NCBI GenBank assembly: GCA_014898425.1
Contig: RCSZ01000009.1
Coordinates: 2,264,373 to 2,328,372 of the forward strand
DNA from: Botryotinia globosa
Lineage: Eukaryota > Ascomycota > Leotiomycetes > Helotiales > Sclerotiniaceae
Length of the DNA stretch: 64,000 nt
Direction: 5' to 3'
Of the stretch, positions 12,901 to 26,479 are shown in pieces (the first letter of the stretch is position 1; every line of letters starts with the position of its first letter). The notes beneath the pieces are model-generated. The model saw only the letters and a list, made by a program, of their open reading frames with translations. It did no database searches and was not told the origin of the DNA. A program made the position numbers and the translations under genes.

Positions 12901-15376
12901 ATCTGACAAATCGCTGGATTCTAACTCTCCAATAGTGCGCTCCGCTGGAAAATTTCGCTTCAAGGAATGCCAGCCAAGTTCGGTCAAAGGACGGACATCT
13001 GGGATAGTTCTTCTATATAATGGTATGCTGGCTAGCAAATCCTTGCTTAAAGGTGGACCAAGTTCCGCACAACGTCTCTCGATCTCTGCCCTTCTTTCAG
13101 CTCTCAACTCCGCAATTTCGAGTGTGGTTTTTTCTGGAATGGGATTTGTGTATCCATATCCATCGTGACCTAATTCAATAGACAGCTGACTCGATCTGTC
13201 TCGGACGGTATCCGGGTTTGATTGAATACCAATATCAAGTGTTTTACTCTCCATGGCATTCTTCCAATGAGTGAACTCTCCAATACCGAGAGATTTACTG
13301 GCAGCTGGAGATTTGGATGCAGGCGTTGAAGATGCCTCATTCCTCCTTTCTTTAAGCTCGGCGCTGCCTTCATTTGATCGCGATACAGTATCATCCCCAT
13401 CATCCCCATCATCCGAGATATTTCGATGATGACGCAACCAATGTGCCAACTCTGATGAAGAATTCTTCTCAACAGCAGCCATGAAAAATTTGATCTGCGA
13501 GGATTTATTATCAGAAGTAGGGTCAATTCCGAAGCTCTTCTCGAATCTGAGATAGCGATAATGGCATTGATCAGCCGTCTTAGTCCCAACTACCGTTGAG
13601 ACAGCGGGCCAATCTTCCAATCCGAGTCTGGCTATAGTTCGTAGCAAAGAAGCATCTTCTGAGGTCGACCATCGTACAATATCAAATCGATTTTGAGAGC
13701 CGACATTATGCGAATCATCAATGTTTCGAAAAGCTTTCCCAAGATCTCGAATATTGTTGCTGGTAAATTTTCTCGTACCTGTGAGGTTATCCCTTTGCTT
13801 GAAATCAGATTGCGAAATGTTCATTTCTGCAGCCCCATCTCTGACTATATCCGGAGATGACTCCACTACAGGAGCTGTCGATTGTCCAAAGAGTCTTTGC
13901 GCTTCCTGAAGCTTGCCCTGCTTTTGATAAACATGACCGAGCCGATTCGCTGTATTCCGAGTTGTGGGGTCATTGCTTCCCAAATATCTTTCAAAATTAG
14001 CCAAAGCTTGAAGATACATCTCCTCAGCTTTAGCCATATTACCCTGCCGATAATAAATGCGACCAAGGTTGTTTATTACTGCATTGATTGACATTTGCGT
14101 GGGACCGCTAGCATTTCGATACCCATTTAGAGCTCGTAAATACATGTGCTCAGCTTCGACCAGCTTTCCTTGATCGAAATAAACACGAGCAGTATTTTTC
14201 ACAGTATCAATTGTGGATATATCGTCGGGACCTAATTCTCTTTGCTTGGCCTCAAGCGTTTGTAGAAGAGCCTTCTCGGTCTCCATCCATTGTAACTCCG
14301 AATCGATATTAGAAATCGCCGAAGCATGCTCCTTTGACTCATCTGCTTTGAGCTGTTTTATTCTTCGACGATTCCGGGTATCCCGATCCACTAACAGCGG
14401 TGTTTCCATATATTGACGATTTTTCAATCGTCTTTCCATGTCATCACACAGCCTATTGATTTCATTTCTAGTTTCGTCTGTTGCAAGATATCTTTTTTGT
14501 GTTATACGTCGCTGTAGGTCATCGAATTCCCTACGATGACGGCTCTTCATTTCCTCGAAAGTTTCAAATGCTTCTCTTTCCAAATCATCGCTTTTTGGCC
14601 GAGGTATCTCTACAGGAACCAAAAATTTGCTTGCTGCTGAAAGCTCTCGATGATTTTCGGTGACATGATCTGGAGTTGATTGACATGGTACAGGGCTAAC
14701 CTCACGATTGACCGCAGCAGGTAGCATCTCTGAAGATGATGGTTCGCGTCTAAATTTCACACGAGTGCCGTCATCTGAGTCTAATTCTACAGGATCCAGA
14801 CGAATTTGAGCTGTCTTCAGCCCTACAAAGTCGTGAGGTTTCGATTCGCGATGGGAGGTAGAGAGGTCGTATCTTTGCATTCTCAACGGAATGCTGGAAG
14901 CTTTAAATCCTTCTGGCTGCTGCCCATATCCAGTCTTCTTGCAATTCGTGGATATATGTTTCTAGTTACAAGTCAGATTCCACAGATTCAATTTAAACTT
15001 TAGGTATACTAGCTTCAAGATCATCATTTGTCGGAAACATTCCCTCACATTTATCACAATTGAAGGCCAGCCCAGTCGCATGCTTGTATTTATGCCATTG
15101 AAGATCTTTAGCCCTGTAAAATGATCGAGGGCATTGATCGCATTCGAAGGGAAGCGGCAACTCTACATAGCCTGTCTGGACATCGGAGTGTATTGCCTGC
15201 GACACACCGTTGTGACTATTTGCCGAATCATGGAGATTGCCTGATGCAGTGCTGTGTGAGGCTTCGCGCCATCGATCTCCCGCTCCATCGGCATCATCAA
15301 AATGAATCACGTGGCCCTCCGCCTCTGGTAATGTCTCCGGCAATGGCTCTGGAAACGGAAAATCAGCGTCTGACAT
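9950..15376 (-). CDS. Giant zinc finger-TPR-SANT protein with two C-terminal membrane helices
   Basis: A three-exon model gives about 1758 residues: 15010-15376, 10939-14912 and 9950-10885. Near residue 79 there is a C2H2 finger (FECDQCPRSF...HKYKH) and half of a second (NCDKC). Around residues 340-465 are tetratricopeptide repeats of the kinesin-light-chain style (ALNGYRNASG, YRQGNMAKAEEMYLQALANF). At about 535-580 is a Myb/SANT-like segment (RWSTSEDASLL...DQCHYRYLRF). The last 53-base intron (10886-10938) joins TRIEWRC to KCGQKIYDDF in phase, forming the WRCKCG...YDDF element found near the end of many fungal regulatory proteins. It is followed by EVIPPIGDNHLMHLF and two hydrophobic helices (IWIVAFIVFGIGSLLLGILW and AGYMVSFTAISVGAIQSLL). 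The first intron is uncertain: a 97-base intron (14913-15009) keeps phase, whereas the nearer acceptor at 14962 would better complete the second finger but breaks phase. A further upstream exon (see 15377-16508) is possible. Confidence 0.85.
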
Positions 15377-16508
15377 CGAGGAAGCTGGCTGATAATCACA
15401 ATCCCGACATGCGATACAAGCGTTGGTGAACCTAGGGAGGGTTGATCAACGATAGATGATTGAAACAACAAAGTCGACGCTGAAAATGATATGTAAACTG
15501 TAGGCGGGGTGCTGAGCACAATTTCTTCACTTGTCGAATGCTTACATGCATTGCATGGGGCTGTGTGGAGTGCAAGGCAAGTCGAGGGCGAAAGGTTCGC
15601 CATCATGCCCAATCGGTGGTCATCAAATCGAGATCGTGTAACCACGAATTTACACCGACGGTTGATGAAGATCATAGAGTCCCGTCATCAGATAAACCGG
15701 AAAATGTTTGGTTCTGGAGCAAGCAGACGAGGGATTGGTGAGCAAATGATTCGAATGTAATGGTAGGTAGTCAGGCAGCATGGCCCGAGATGAGATTAAA
15801 TTCGCAGGGAAACATATTCTAGAATACAATGATTCCAAATCACAAGAAGATGTGGAAAGATTGAACTCTTTTAGTAAGATACGATATGGTGGGAACGAAT
15901 CCGAAAGATGCATAATCTTCTTTCTGGTCATAGATTTTGGGTTTAGATGAATTGTTGTTGATGTTGAGAAGACGCGTCGAGACTTCGACACTGTCTGTGC
16001 GAATTTACGGCACTAGCCAGGCCCACGATGGCTGTCACATTGATGTCCATTATTCTCACACTCAACCCTCATCAATATTTACAATCATGAACGAAATTCG
16101 GATGATTATCCTGATGTGGAGTGGGACGCCTTTATTGCTATAAGCATAAATGGTAACCTTACTGATACGGAGAACTACCCCCTAATGCGACATTTGAATG
16201 TCCCCATTACAACTTTACAAGTGGTCATCATCAAGAGATAATTGGCTTCGCCCACCCAATCTATGTGAATAGGCGCAAATGTTGAACGGGCGCAGTAAGC
16301 CACATTTTACATCAGAACAATCCATGCCCAGGTGGACCATGATAAGCAGAGGATGGATGTTCGTATATCTTCTACCTGAACCTCAAATCTTAGTGAACAA
16401 ATTTTGTTAACAACATGCAGTTTATGTCATCTTTGGATGATCTCTAGAAAGATTTCCATTCAACATGCATTCATAGTGTTCGTCTCATCGTATTGAGTTT
16501 TTGTTATA
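15377..16508. other. Upstream region shared by divergent genes; possible extra first exon of the giant protein
   Basis: Just upstream of the annotated start, the minus strand stays open in frame as FTNACIACRDCDYQPASS, a Cys-rich lead-in. A 114-base intron (15432-15545, GTAAGC...CCTAG) would connect it to an ATG at 15554-15556 (MQCM), extending the protein by about 22 residues. The rest is a promoter region between divergent genes, with no further coding signal. Confidence 0.4.
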
Positions 16509-18075
16509 ATGAAGTTTCCTAATATTGCGATAAGTTTTGCTGTGCTCAGCGAACTTAGGGACTTGGCATGCGGTAAGATTAAGCACAACCCCGATACTTA
16601 TAAGACACCATTACCGCCACCAAAGTAACGACTAATAAAGCTTCACAGTCTCTGCCCTCGCAGTCTTTGCTCCTTCAGATGGTCCAGTCTATTCCCTGGG
16701 TATTCCTCCGACAACAGTTTCGGCTAGTACCGGAAATATATATTTCCAGCTCAGCGCACCAGATACATACCAGTGGGCTGCACTAGGGATTGGGCGCACC
16801 ATGGCCGGTGCATATATGTATATAATGTATAGCGATGGCAAGGGAAACGTTACCATTAGTGCGAGGGCTGGAGGGCAAGGTCACGTAGAGCCAAAAGTTA
16901 CAGGAGGACCAGGAAGCCAGGTGCAATTGCTTGCGGGTAGTGGAATTACTGGAGGAGTGATGACAGCGAATATTCTGTGTAGGTTTTGCTATAGCACCCG
17001 GAGACTTTAGTTGTTTCTGAGCTTCGGGAACAATCTAACAATATTGATACGGAAATTTTATCAACGATCAGTTCTGTGTAAGCTGATGGGCATTAAATTA
17101 GGTACGAACTGCCCTCTTCCATCCACAACATCCACTGCCTCACCATGGATCGCAGCTTGGCACTTGGGCTCTCCGATCGACAGTCCTTCGACCTCGTATA
17201 CTATAAACCAACACGATGATAGCAGCTACCGTCAATTTACCTATGACCTCACAACTGCTGTAATTGAATCGGATGAGAACCCATTTCTATCTAATGGTAC
17301 AACTACAACCATGTCGGGAAGGGGAAGTGAAGAGCATGGAATATCGGCCTCCACACTCAACGCCTACAGTATTGCCCATGGCACTATAATGAGTATTACC
17401 ATGATTATTCTCTTCCCGCTAGGGGCAATACTCATGACTACGTTTGGAAAATGGTGGATTCACGCAGCCTTTCAAACATTCAGTTTGGTGATGCTGATTG
17501 CTGGTTTCGGATTAGGTGTGAAATTGGCAATGTCCAAGGATTATGTATGTATTTTCGTACATCCAAAATTGAATTCATTGAATTCTTATGGAGTCTTGAG
17601 ATTCAATGTTCAGACTCACAATGTGATAACTGATGTATAATAGCCTTTCAAGAATCAAGGCAAAACTCATACAAGCTCTGGTCTAGCTCTCCTTGTACTC
17701 CTAATTATTCAAGCTATCATGGGCCTCATCCATCACCTCGTTTACCGAAAACAACACGTTAGAGGATTTCTGGGATATATACATATTTGGTATGGCCGTT
17801 CTTTACTCATTTTGGGAATTATCTGTGGTGGCTTGGGATTGCAATTGGCAAGAAACACGAAAGGTGGTGAGATTGTTTATGGACTTTTGGCAGGGCTGGT
17901 CGCCATGTCTTATTTTACGATATTGGTGTTGAAGACTATGGGAAAGTTTATGGACAATAAAGCGATAAAGAGTGGAAGTGGAGAGGAAGGAAGAAACATT
18001 GGAGAAAGAATCCCAATGAAGGGTAGGATACCGGCGACGATCAAGCAGCGAGTTCCGGCGACTAGTCGATTCTAA
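16509..18075 (+). CDS. DOMON-cytochrome b561 membrane oxidoreductase
   Basis: Four exons (16509-16572, 16649-16978, 17102-17544, 17644-18075) join in phase to 422 residues. Exon 1 supplies the N-terminus, with a plausible branch site ACTAAT before the acceptor at 16648. The DOMON or CDH-cytochrome-like domain includes FQLSAPDTYQWAALGIG and MAGAYMYIMYSDGKGNVTIS. It is followed by CTNCPLPSTTSTASPWIAAW, and then a b561 core of about five helices with the four heme-ligand histidines in AYSIAHGTIMS, KWWIHAAFQ, GLIHHLVYRK and GYIHIWYGR. The C-terminus is cytoplasmic and basic. The family carries electrons across the plasma membrane, often in ferric or quinone reduction. The substrate cannot be told from sequence. 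It is divergent to the giant zinc-finger gene. Confidence 0.9.
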
Positions 18076-18427
18076 GATTTATTTGGAGCAGATATCGGCT
18101 TGGAGGAAAAAATACCTCAAGCAGTGCGCAGTGTGTAATTTTGAGAAAGGATACTTCAGATATGTAGCAATGAATAATCTCTAGAATGGTGTCATCGAAT
18201 ATGATGTCGACAATGCTCGCACATATATGGTTTAGGGCGCACTTGGAATTAAGAAAAATTCTAATATTCAGTATTGAGTCTACATTTGTATACTTGAGTA
18301 GATTTCGACTCCTCAAAAGATTTCGGTAGTAAGCACGACTTGAGTGCTAACAGAAGAATATATCAGCAAGCTCTAAAGAATGAGATTCTATGTATAGTGT
18401 CAGGGAAGTCGATCTCATTGTTTACAG
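18076..18427. other. Boundary between gene-rich and AT-rich DNA
   Basis: 3' flank of the b561 gene. Normal composition ends sharply at about 18428, where the AT-rich repeat starting GTGTAGGCATTAGTATACTA begins. No gene is seen. Confidence 0.5.
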
Positions 18428-19344
18428 TGTAGGCATTAGTATACTATAGTATTATAGTGATATATATAAAACTTTTGATATAATAGATAGTATATATTAG
18501 AAAAATGAATACTTATTGCTATAGATATTATTCAAATAAATATATATAAAGATATATAGAAAAATTAAAATATAAAAACCTAAAAATATTTAAAAGATAA
18601 TATTAAAATCAAAACTAATTTTAATAAAATTCAAATAATAATAAAACATTATTTAAAAGAGTAATTCCTATCTTTTATTTATTCAAATTCTCAAATTCTA
18701 TATCATCTTCTATTTACAAATCCAAATCTAATTATAATTTCAAATATTCTATTTTTTCGATAATTATAATTTAAAACTTATTTTATTTTACAATAATAAT
18801 AATCTTTACAAAAAAGAATAAACATTCAACAGAAATAAATATACTAAAGATATTAAATAAATCAAATATCATTTTACTTAAATTAGAATATAATTATTGT
18901 TATATAAAATCAAACTATTATTTATAAGGATTTTAAATATATTCAAAAAAAAGAATAATAAAATATTTCATATATTTATTCATTAAATAACAAAATACTT
19001 TTCTAATTTGTAAATATATAATTAATATATTTGAAAAGATTTCTTTAAATATTAATTAAAATGAATCTTCGAAATCTAATTTATAATATTCTTTTCAAAA
19101 TCTCTTAATATTATTCTTTTATTTTTCAATTTATAATAAATAAAATTCTTTTCAAGATTCTTTAAAATATAATCATTTTTGAAAGAGATTTAATATAATA
19201 ACAACAATATAATATAATGATCTATTAATAAAAAAATAAATATTTTTCAAATTTTATCTATCCATTATTAATATAGAAATCTAAAAATAAATTACTTATA
19301 TAAATAATCTAAATATAATTAAATATAAATAAAATAAATGAATA

Positions 19345-19400
19345 AAAAGATATAGAATAAAAAGGTATAGAATAAAGAGATATAGAATAAAAAGATAAAA
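19345..19400. repeat. Short A-rich minisatellite (about 15-base unit)
   Basis: Three to four imperfect units of AGATATAGAATAAAA, the same unit that is expanded to about ten copies in the partner repeat at 58947-59100. Confidence 0.7.
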
Positions 19401-19501
19401 AATAAAAAAATAAAAAATATATAAATATATAAATAAAGAATATATAAATAAAAAATATAAATCGTACCTTTCCCTTTTCAAAATGTTATAATGAAAACTT
19501 T

Positions 19502-19662
19502 TGTGAGGGCGCACAGACCCTCTCTGCACGTGACCGGCTATACTAGCCATTTTAGCTAGTCCTTTCAAGTATAAGTTGGAAGCCTCGCTTCCAACTTCCT
19601 CTTAGATCTTTATCAATAACTAAACCATTAAAACAACTCCTTTCTAGTTCACAGTCCTCACA
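19502..19662. mobile_element. 161-base LTR-like insertion (solo LTR or TRIM) with 5-base target duplication
   Basis: The element begins TGTGAGGGCGC and ends AGTCCTCACA, so it has TG...CA ends and 7-base inverted termini. It is flanked on both sides by ACTTT (19497-19501 and 19663-19667), and the homologous copy at 59.3 kb lacks it. It has normal GC content inside strongly AT-mutated DNA, so it probably inserted after the RIP episode. Inside it is a hairpin with arms AGTTGGAAG and CTTCCAACT. It is non-coding. A 5-base duplication and TG...CA ends are typical of LTR retrotransposons. Confidence 0.75.
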
Positions 19663-20917
19663 ACTTTATTATAGAAAGCACTTTTTCAAAAGTAATATTA
19701 TTATCTTTAATAAACTTTATTATATCTTTTAAAATATCTAAAAAATAATAAATATTTTATAATTAATTAAAATCATTATTTATTAACTCAAATTTTATAA
19801 AGAATTCATTTGAATATCAAATCTGTTATTTCTTATACATATAATACATCTGAGATATAAAAAATATTGAAAAAAAATTATCAATAAAATTCCATTAAAT
19901 TGAATTATTTTTTGTAAATCGCTTTCCTACTAATCTATCCTATTATTACAATAAACAAAAAGAATTACTAATTTTGATAATAAAATTATAACATTTACTT
20001 ATTACATTTCTTTTCTTTTAATATTTATAATCAAGTTTTGAGATTAAATCAATACTATATATAAAAGCTTCAAAATTACAATTCAAATCAAAAACTTAAT
20101 TTTCAAATATAAAACCTTTAAATAAAAATATTTTTATAAAAAGTTTAATATTATATATATTATATCGAATTCTATTCTATATTGAATTCCATTCGATATT
20201 GTTTTTGTTATTGAGATTTAATAAATATACAAAAATATTAATAAAATTAAAAATAAAATATAAAACAAAAAAATAAAATTTACAATTTAAAGAATAAATA
20301 TATAAAATATTATTATTTGATACATTATTCATCACTAAACACTCTAATTTACTTCTAATTCTTTATTCATTAATTTCATTAAATAAAAGTTTTATAAAAA
20401 TTTTATCTATATAATACCCTTCAATCTTTCATAATATAAAAATAATAATTCACAATTTATCTATCTCATTAATAAACTAAATCTTAATACCAAAAATACT
20501 ATACTCATTAAGAAAAATCTAAATATTATAAATAATATAAATTTTGCTACAAAAAAAATACATTTCTTATTTCATTTTAAACTTATTTTTATTAAGATTT
20601 TAAATAATCTATCCCAAAACAATATAATAAAAACTAGAAACCCAAATATTCAATTATTTATTAAAATAAATAAAAAAAGTTTAGAATTCATCATATTCAA
20701 AGAAATTAAGAAATAAAAAATATCAAATAAAAAATCGAATTATAAAAATTTTGAAAATTTGAAAATCAATAATATAAGATTCAAATAAATTATTAAAATC
20801 TTTCTCTTTATCAATTATTCTCCTACATTTAAAAAAAACAATTTTATATATATTAAAAAAAGCTTATTTAATAATAACCTATATACACTAAAAATACTCT
20901 TTTCAAATTAAAATATT

Positions 20918-21193
20918 TGTCAAGGTCACAAGATTATAAGTCACGTGAGATCACGTGACGGGAGACCCTCGAGCCCCTTTTATACTATAAACTCCTTTGT
21001 TTTAGAATATTTCACGAACCCCTTTTTTTTCCGAGATATTTTAAGAATCTAATTTCTAATCTTGGGTTTTTATATCGAAATCAATCCGCTGGGTATAAAA
21101 TTGTATACTTTCAATAATTTTTAAAGAAATAATAAAAAGTCTTATTCCAAAAATATATTTAAAATTGATTTATTGTTATTCTTTATTTTAATA
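20918..21193 (+). repeat. 5' LTR of the chromovirus, 276 bases
   Basis: It starts TGTCAAGGTCACAAG and ends TTTTAATA (originally perhaps ...AACA). It keeps two CACGTG palindromes 8 bases apart at about 20943-20960, which the 3' LTR has lost. It aligns along its whole length with 28453-28728 and 63443-63718. Confidence 0.9.
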
Positions 21194-22979
21194 ATTCTTT
21201 TTATTTTTTTTTTAAAATAATCTATCAATTTTAAAAACTTTATTTGTTAATCAATTATTAATATTATTATAGTTTTTATAAAAAGAATTTTTAGTATTGT
21301 TATAAGTATAAAGTTGTGCAATACAATTTTATTTCAATTAAATAGAAATATCAATTAATTCCTATAAAATATTGATATCGATATATAAATAATTTTATTA
21401 TAATTAATCAACAAAAAGAATATAATTCTAATCTAGTAATTCCAAAAAATGTAGAAAGATATGGTAGTTATAAAAAAGGTTTACAAAATAATTATAAATA
21501 GTATTTTATATATATCCATTCCAATTGTTTATAATAATCTAGTATTTATATTGAATGTAACCTATTAAAATTTCATTTTCTTTTTAAAAAAACCTTTGAA
21601 GCTATAAAAATTAAAGCAATATAAAAAAAAAGATATTGGAAATACAAAAGACTTTTTTTTTTAAGTAGAGGTTATATTTCGATTTAATAGAGAATATTAT
21701 TTTACAATCGATAAAAAGAAAATGTATTATATTATTTAATATTTCAAAAAATAATTCTTAGTGGTATAATATCGATACAAAAACAAATCAATTAATAAAC
21801 AAATAAATTAGAAAGATTTTAAAAAATATATATATAATACAATTATAAATAAAAAATCTTGATAGCAATTATTAATTCAAAAAATGATATATATTAAATA
21901 AAAAGAAAATGAAATAATGAATACTTTTATTATTTATTTAAAAGAATTAAAAAAAATATTGATTTAAAAATGAATAGTATTTAGAAGGAAAGATTTTTAT
22001 CAAAGCTTTTATTTAAAATAATTCAAAGAATAATTGAATCCTTATAATAATTTGAAATATGTAATGATTTTATAAAACAAGTTTATAAATTAGAAAGTGT
22101 AAACAAACTATATCAAAGATTTGAAATAAAAAAGTTGTATTGTAATCGAAAGTATAATTAATCTTCAACTCGGGATAGAAATTCCTATAAACATTTTTAT
22201 CAAAAAATTAATAAATCTATAAATATAGATAATAAAAATCAAGAATCAAATTAATTCTCAAAATATATTTTGAATAAAATTAATAAATCTTTTATTTATT
22301 TATTATATATAAATCATATGTAAACAATTTAATACTATCAATATCAATAAAAGGAATATTATATTATCTATTATTAGAGATTTTGAATATATAGATGTTA
22401 TAGTAGAAGTTATAATAAAATTAATTATTTATAAAACAATAAATCTTTCAAATTTATTTATATAAGAAATATTTAGATCTAGTAATAATAATAAGTATTC
22501 TATTGATGCTAGGTTTTCAAAAAAAAGAATAAATAATGTTTATAATTATAATAATCTTTAATACAGAAAGTAAGCTAATAACACTTCAATATTTTATTGA
22601 TTTAAAGATACAAGCTAATATTATTTAATAAAACAAATATATTAAATAGAATTGGAAATCCTTTTAGAAAAAAACCCTACTTATGTTTACAAATAATATT
22701 GTAATAATATTATATAGAGATTATACCTTCCCTATTAAGATGAAAAATATTCGAAGGGAATAAAGAATCTATATTTACAAATTTATATCAGTAATATTAG
22801 ATTTACCCTGAATAAATATAATTCTAGATTTCCTTTAATTATAAAGAGTTAATTTCAATATCGATTGAAAATCGATATCACTTCAATATCAACCCTAAAT
22901 TAATAATTTAGAGATAATCTTGATAAAAAAATTTTATAAAGAAATAAAAAACAAGACTCAAATTTTTATAATATTTCTA

Positions 22980-25900
22980 GAAAACTAAATGTTATTTCAG
23001 AAAAACAAAGATAATTATTTAATACTTATATTTTCCTTACTTATTATCCCTAAAGAATTTGAGAAATATAAAAATGTTTTTTTAAAAAATAAAAATAGTT
23101 TTTTATTTGATTATTATTCAATAGAATATTGTATTAATTTCAAACCTAATTCAATATCTCTTTGGGGTTTAATTTATATTCTATCAGAATAAAAATCCAT
23201 AATATTATAAGAATATCTAAATAAATATCAAAAAAAGAAATAAATAAAGTGATCTATTAATTTTGTAAAAATACTAATTATATTTATTTTTAAGAAAAAA
23301 GGAGGTTATTAATTATATATCGATTACAGAAAGTTAAATCGAATTATAAAAAAGGATAGAATCCTTTTGCCTCTTATTAGTAAATCCTTAGATTGTTTCC
23401 AATAAAATGTTATATTTATTAAATTAGATTTGAGAGATGTATATTATTGCATCTATATCTGAGTAAAAAATGAATAAAAAACAACATTTTATATGTAATA
23501 TAATTAATACGAATATAAAATAATACCTTTCAATCTAATTAATATTCTAACTATATTTCAAATATATATAAATCAAGTATTAATAGGCTTAATAGATAAT
23601 ATTTGTATAGTATATCTTAATAATATTTTTATTTATTTTAAAGATCGAATTATATATATAATGGATATTCGAAAGATTTTTATACGATTTTTTGAATATA
23701 AGTTTTATATCAAATTAAAGAAATGTGTTTTCTATATTAGTGAAGTTGAATTTTTAGATTTTATTATTTCAACTACAGGTATAACTATAAAACCCAGTTG
23801 GATTTAGATTATTATCGAATGATTTATATTGAATAATTTGAAAGATATATAAGTATTTTTTGACTTTGTAAACTTCTATTGCTAATTTATTAGAATCTAT
23901 TTGGTAATAGTTTATAGTATAACTATATTAATGAAAGGTATTTATAAGAGGAAAATAATAATAGTATTCAAATAAATAGATAAAGTTTAAAAGATATTTG
24001 AAGTATTAAAAGAAGTTTTTATCTTGGCTTTTATCTTTTAATATTTTAATCCACTATTTTGTATAATATTTGAAATCGATATGTTAATATTTGCATTAGA
24101 TTATATATTATTTCAATTATTTTTTAAAAAAACCCTAAAAATATCAATCAAACGATAGCACCTTATTGTATTTTATTTAAGAAAGCTAACTTTAGTAAAA
24201 CAATAATATTTCATTTATAACTAAGAACTATTGATTATATATATTACTTTTATAAAATAATATTATTATGTGATAGGTAATCGATATACTATCATAATTA
24301 TATCAAACTATAATATATTTCAATATTTTATAACAAAAAAAAGCTTGAACAATTGATAAGCTAAATAAACTGAAGTTTTAATAATATATAATTTCGAAAT
24401 AAAATACAAGGTAGAAAAATTAAATCCTATTAATGGATTATTATATTGTTTAGATTATGTGGTGAATACAAAGAATATTAATAATATATTATTTATATTT
24501 CAAAATAAATTGAAAAACAGATTAATAATGATAAAACTATTTCAAAGTATTTTTGTTGAGAAGGTGGAGTTTTTATATAATATTATAAATCTTTTATAAA
24601 AAAAAGAATGTAATCTATCATTTTATAAATAATTGTATTCATTGGTTGAAATTGATTGTAAATAATTGATATTTTATTAAATAACTTGTATTTTAATAAA
24701 AAACGAAATAGTATTTGAATTAGTATTTGAGATAATAAGATTTGCTTTATTACAATTTTAACAAAATAATAATTTTATAAAAAATAAAAAGTATTTGAAT
24801 CAAAAATTGTATTTTATTGAAGTTATTTTATTTTAATAAATAAATATCGATAAACTTTTTATATATTATAAAAATATCTATATATTATTAAATTCTATTT
24901 TGAGAGTAGAAATTCTAGAAATTTATTATAATGATTTTATGGGTGAATATTGGAGTATTGCAAAAATATTTGAAGTTTTAAGATTAAAATACTTTTGGTT
25001 TTTAATGAAAAAAAATATCAAAAGTTATATTTAGATATGTGTGATATGCTAATAAATTGCTGTTAAAAGGTATAAACTATATAGTGAATTATAAGCTTTT
25101 TTTATATTTTATAGTTTTTGGAAAAAAATAACTATGGATTTCATTATAAATTTATTTCTATCAAAATCAAACAAGTATATTTATAATGTGGTTCTAATAA
25201 TTATAGATAGGTTTACAAAGTTTGCTTGATATATTCTTGTAATCAAGTTGATTATATTATTAGAATTAGTATAGATATTAATGTAGGGTGTATTCAAAAA
25301 CTTCGAGATTTTAGAGGGTATTATTTTAAATAAAAGATTATAATTTGTAAGCAAATTTTAAGATAGTTTTTTGTTTTATTTAAAAATATAATATAAGTTT
25401 TTGATAATGTTTTATTTATAAATTGATAATTAAATAGAAAGACAAAATCAGAATCTGATTTATTATATTAGTTGTTATATTAATTATTATTAAAACAATT
25501 GAATATCGCTATTATTATTTATAGAATTTATATATAATGTAATGTGGTATAGTATTATAAATATTATTTCTTTTCAAGTAATATATGGATTCCTATCTAC
25601 TTTTAGCTATATTGGTGAGGATATTGATATTATAAAAAAAGTTTTAACTGTATATAAATGAATTACTTTATTTAATGAAAAAAAAGAGAAATTCAAAGAA
25701 TTATAGTAAATAGTTATTAATTATAAAATAAATAAAATGAAAAATACGATTTTATGTCGATACAATGTCGAAAACAAAGTAATATTGAATATTCGGAATA
25801 TTAAATAATTTTGATTGAAAAAGAAGTTTTCAGATAGATTTATAAACCTCTTTTTAATAATAAATATAAAAATTAGTGATCAAGTGTACAAATTTAAACT

Positions 25901-26190
25901 GTTATTAATTTATAAAATCTATAATGTTTTTTATATATTTTTATTAGAATTATGATATAAACAATTAGATATTGTAGATTTGCTGTTATTAAAAGAAATA
26001 AATGATTACTTTGAATATAAAATAAAACGAATTATAGTATACAAAAAAAAGGAAAAAAGCTTTCAATATTTAATTCAATAAAAAAGCTACCAGCCAATAG
26101 AAAATATATAGAAAGCTTTTTGTAATCTTAATAATACAAAAAGAGTATTAAAAGAATATAAAAAAAAAAAAAAACTATCAATACAAAATT
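22980..26190 (+). pseudogene. Relic of gypsy pol: RT, RNase H, integrase, chromodomain
   Basis: The pre-RT segment at 22989-23192 reads IPKEFEKYKNVF and WGLIYILSE. RT follows at about 23310-23800 with YRKLNRIIKKDRI, IKLDLRDVYYCI and a YLDD box changed to YLNN (VYLNNIFIYF). Next comes VEFLDFIISTTGI. RNase H relics (ALDYILFQ, FYLRKLT, ELLIIY) lie at about 24000-24320. Integrase relics (ITMDFIINL, IIIDRFTKFA) lie at about 25120-25480. A chromodomain relic (FEYKIKRIIVYKKK, FQYLIQ-stop-KSYQPIENI) lies at about 26000-26110. Stops occur throughout, several as TAG or TAA where Trp or Gln is expected, which is the RIP pattern. No function is expected. Confidence 0.85.
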
Positions 26191-26479
26191 CGAGAAAAAA
26201 GAAAATTATAATATAATAGAATTCTGTTTAATACCTAATAGCAAATTATCTTTTTTTTGAAATTAAATTTATTTCTTTTCTTTTTATAATTATCTATCTT
26301 GATAAAAACAGGAATATAATTTTTTAGATATTGATATACTATAGACTAACGTTAAATATATCAATTCCTATTATCGTTTTTTATATATCTTTAAAATTAA
26401 TTTATAAATTTTAGGATTAATATTAACAAAATCCTTATTAGAATTAGATTTATAAAACTAATATTAAGCTTTCTATAAT

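Larger units (their letters stand above)
18428..20912. repeat. AT-rich degenerate repeat, copy A (partner at 58416-59510)
   Basis: The left edge GTGTAGGCATTAGTATACTA recurs exactly at 58416, and similarity continues through an A-rich minisatellite to roughly 19850. Sequence is more than 80% A+T by eye and has no usable open frame, as expected after RIP. Relative to the other copy, this one carries a 161-base insertion at 19502-19662. The part from 19850 to 20912 is AT-rich with no recognised homologue in the window. Confidence 0.7.

Noticed and set aside
19296..19568. Minus-strand open frame MKGLAKMASIAG...
   Set aside because: Crosses the 161-base insertion boundary into AT-rich minisatellite; composition is low complexity.
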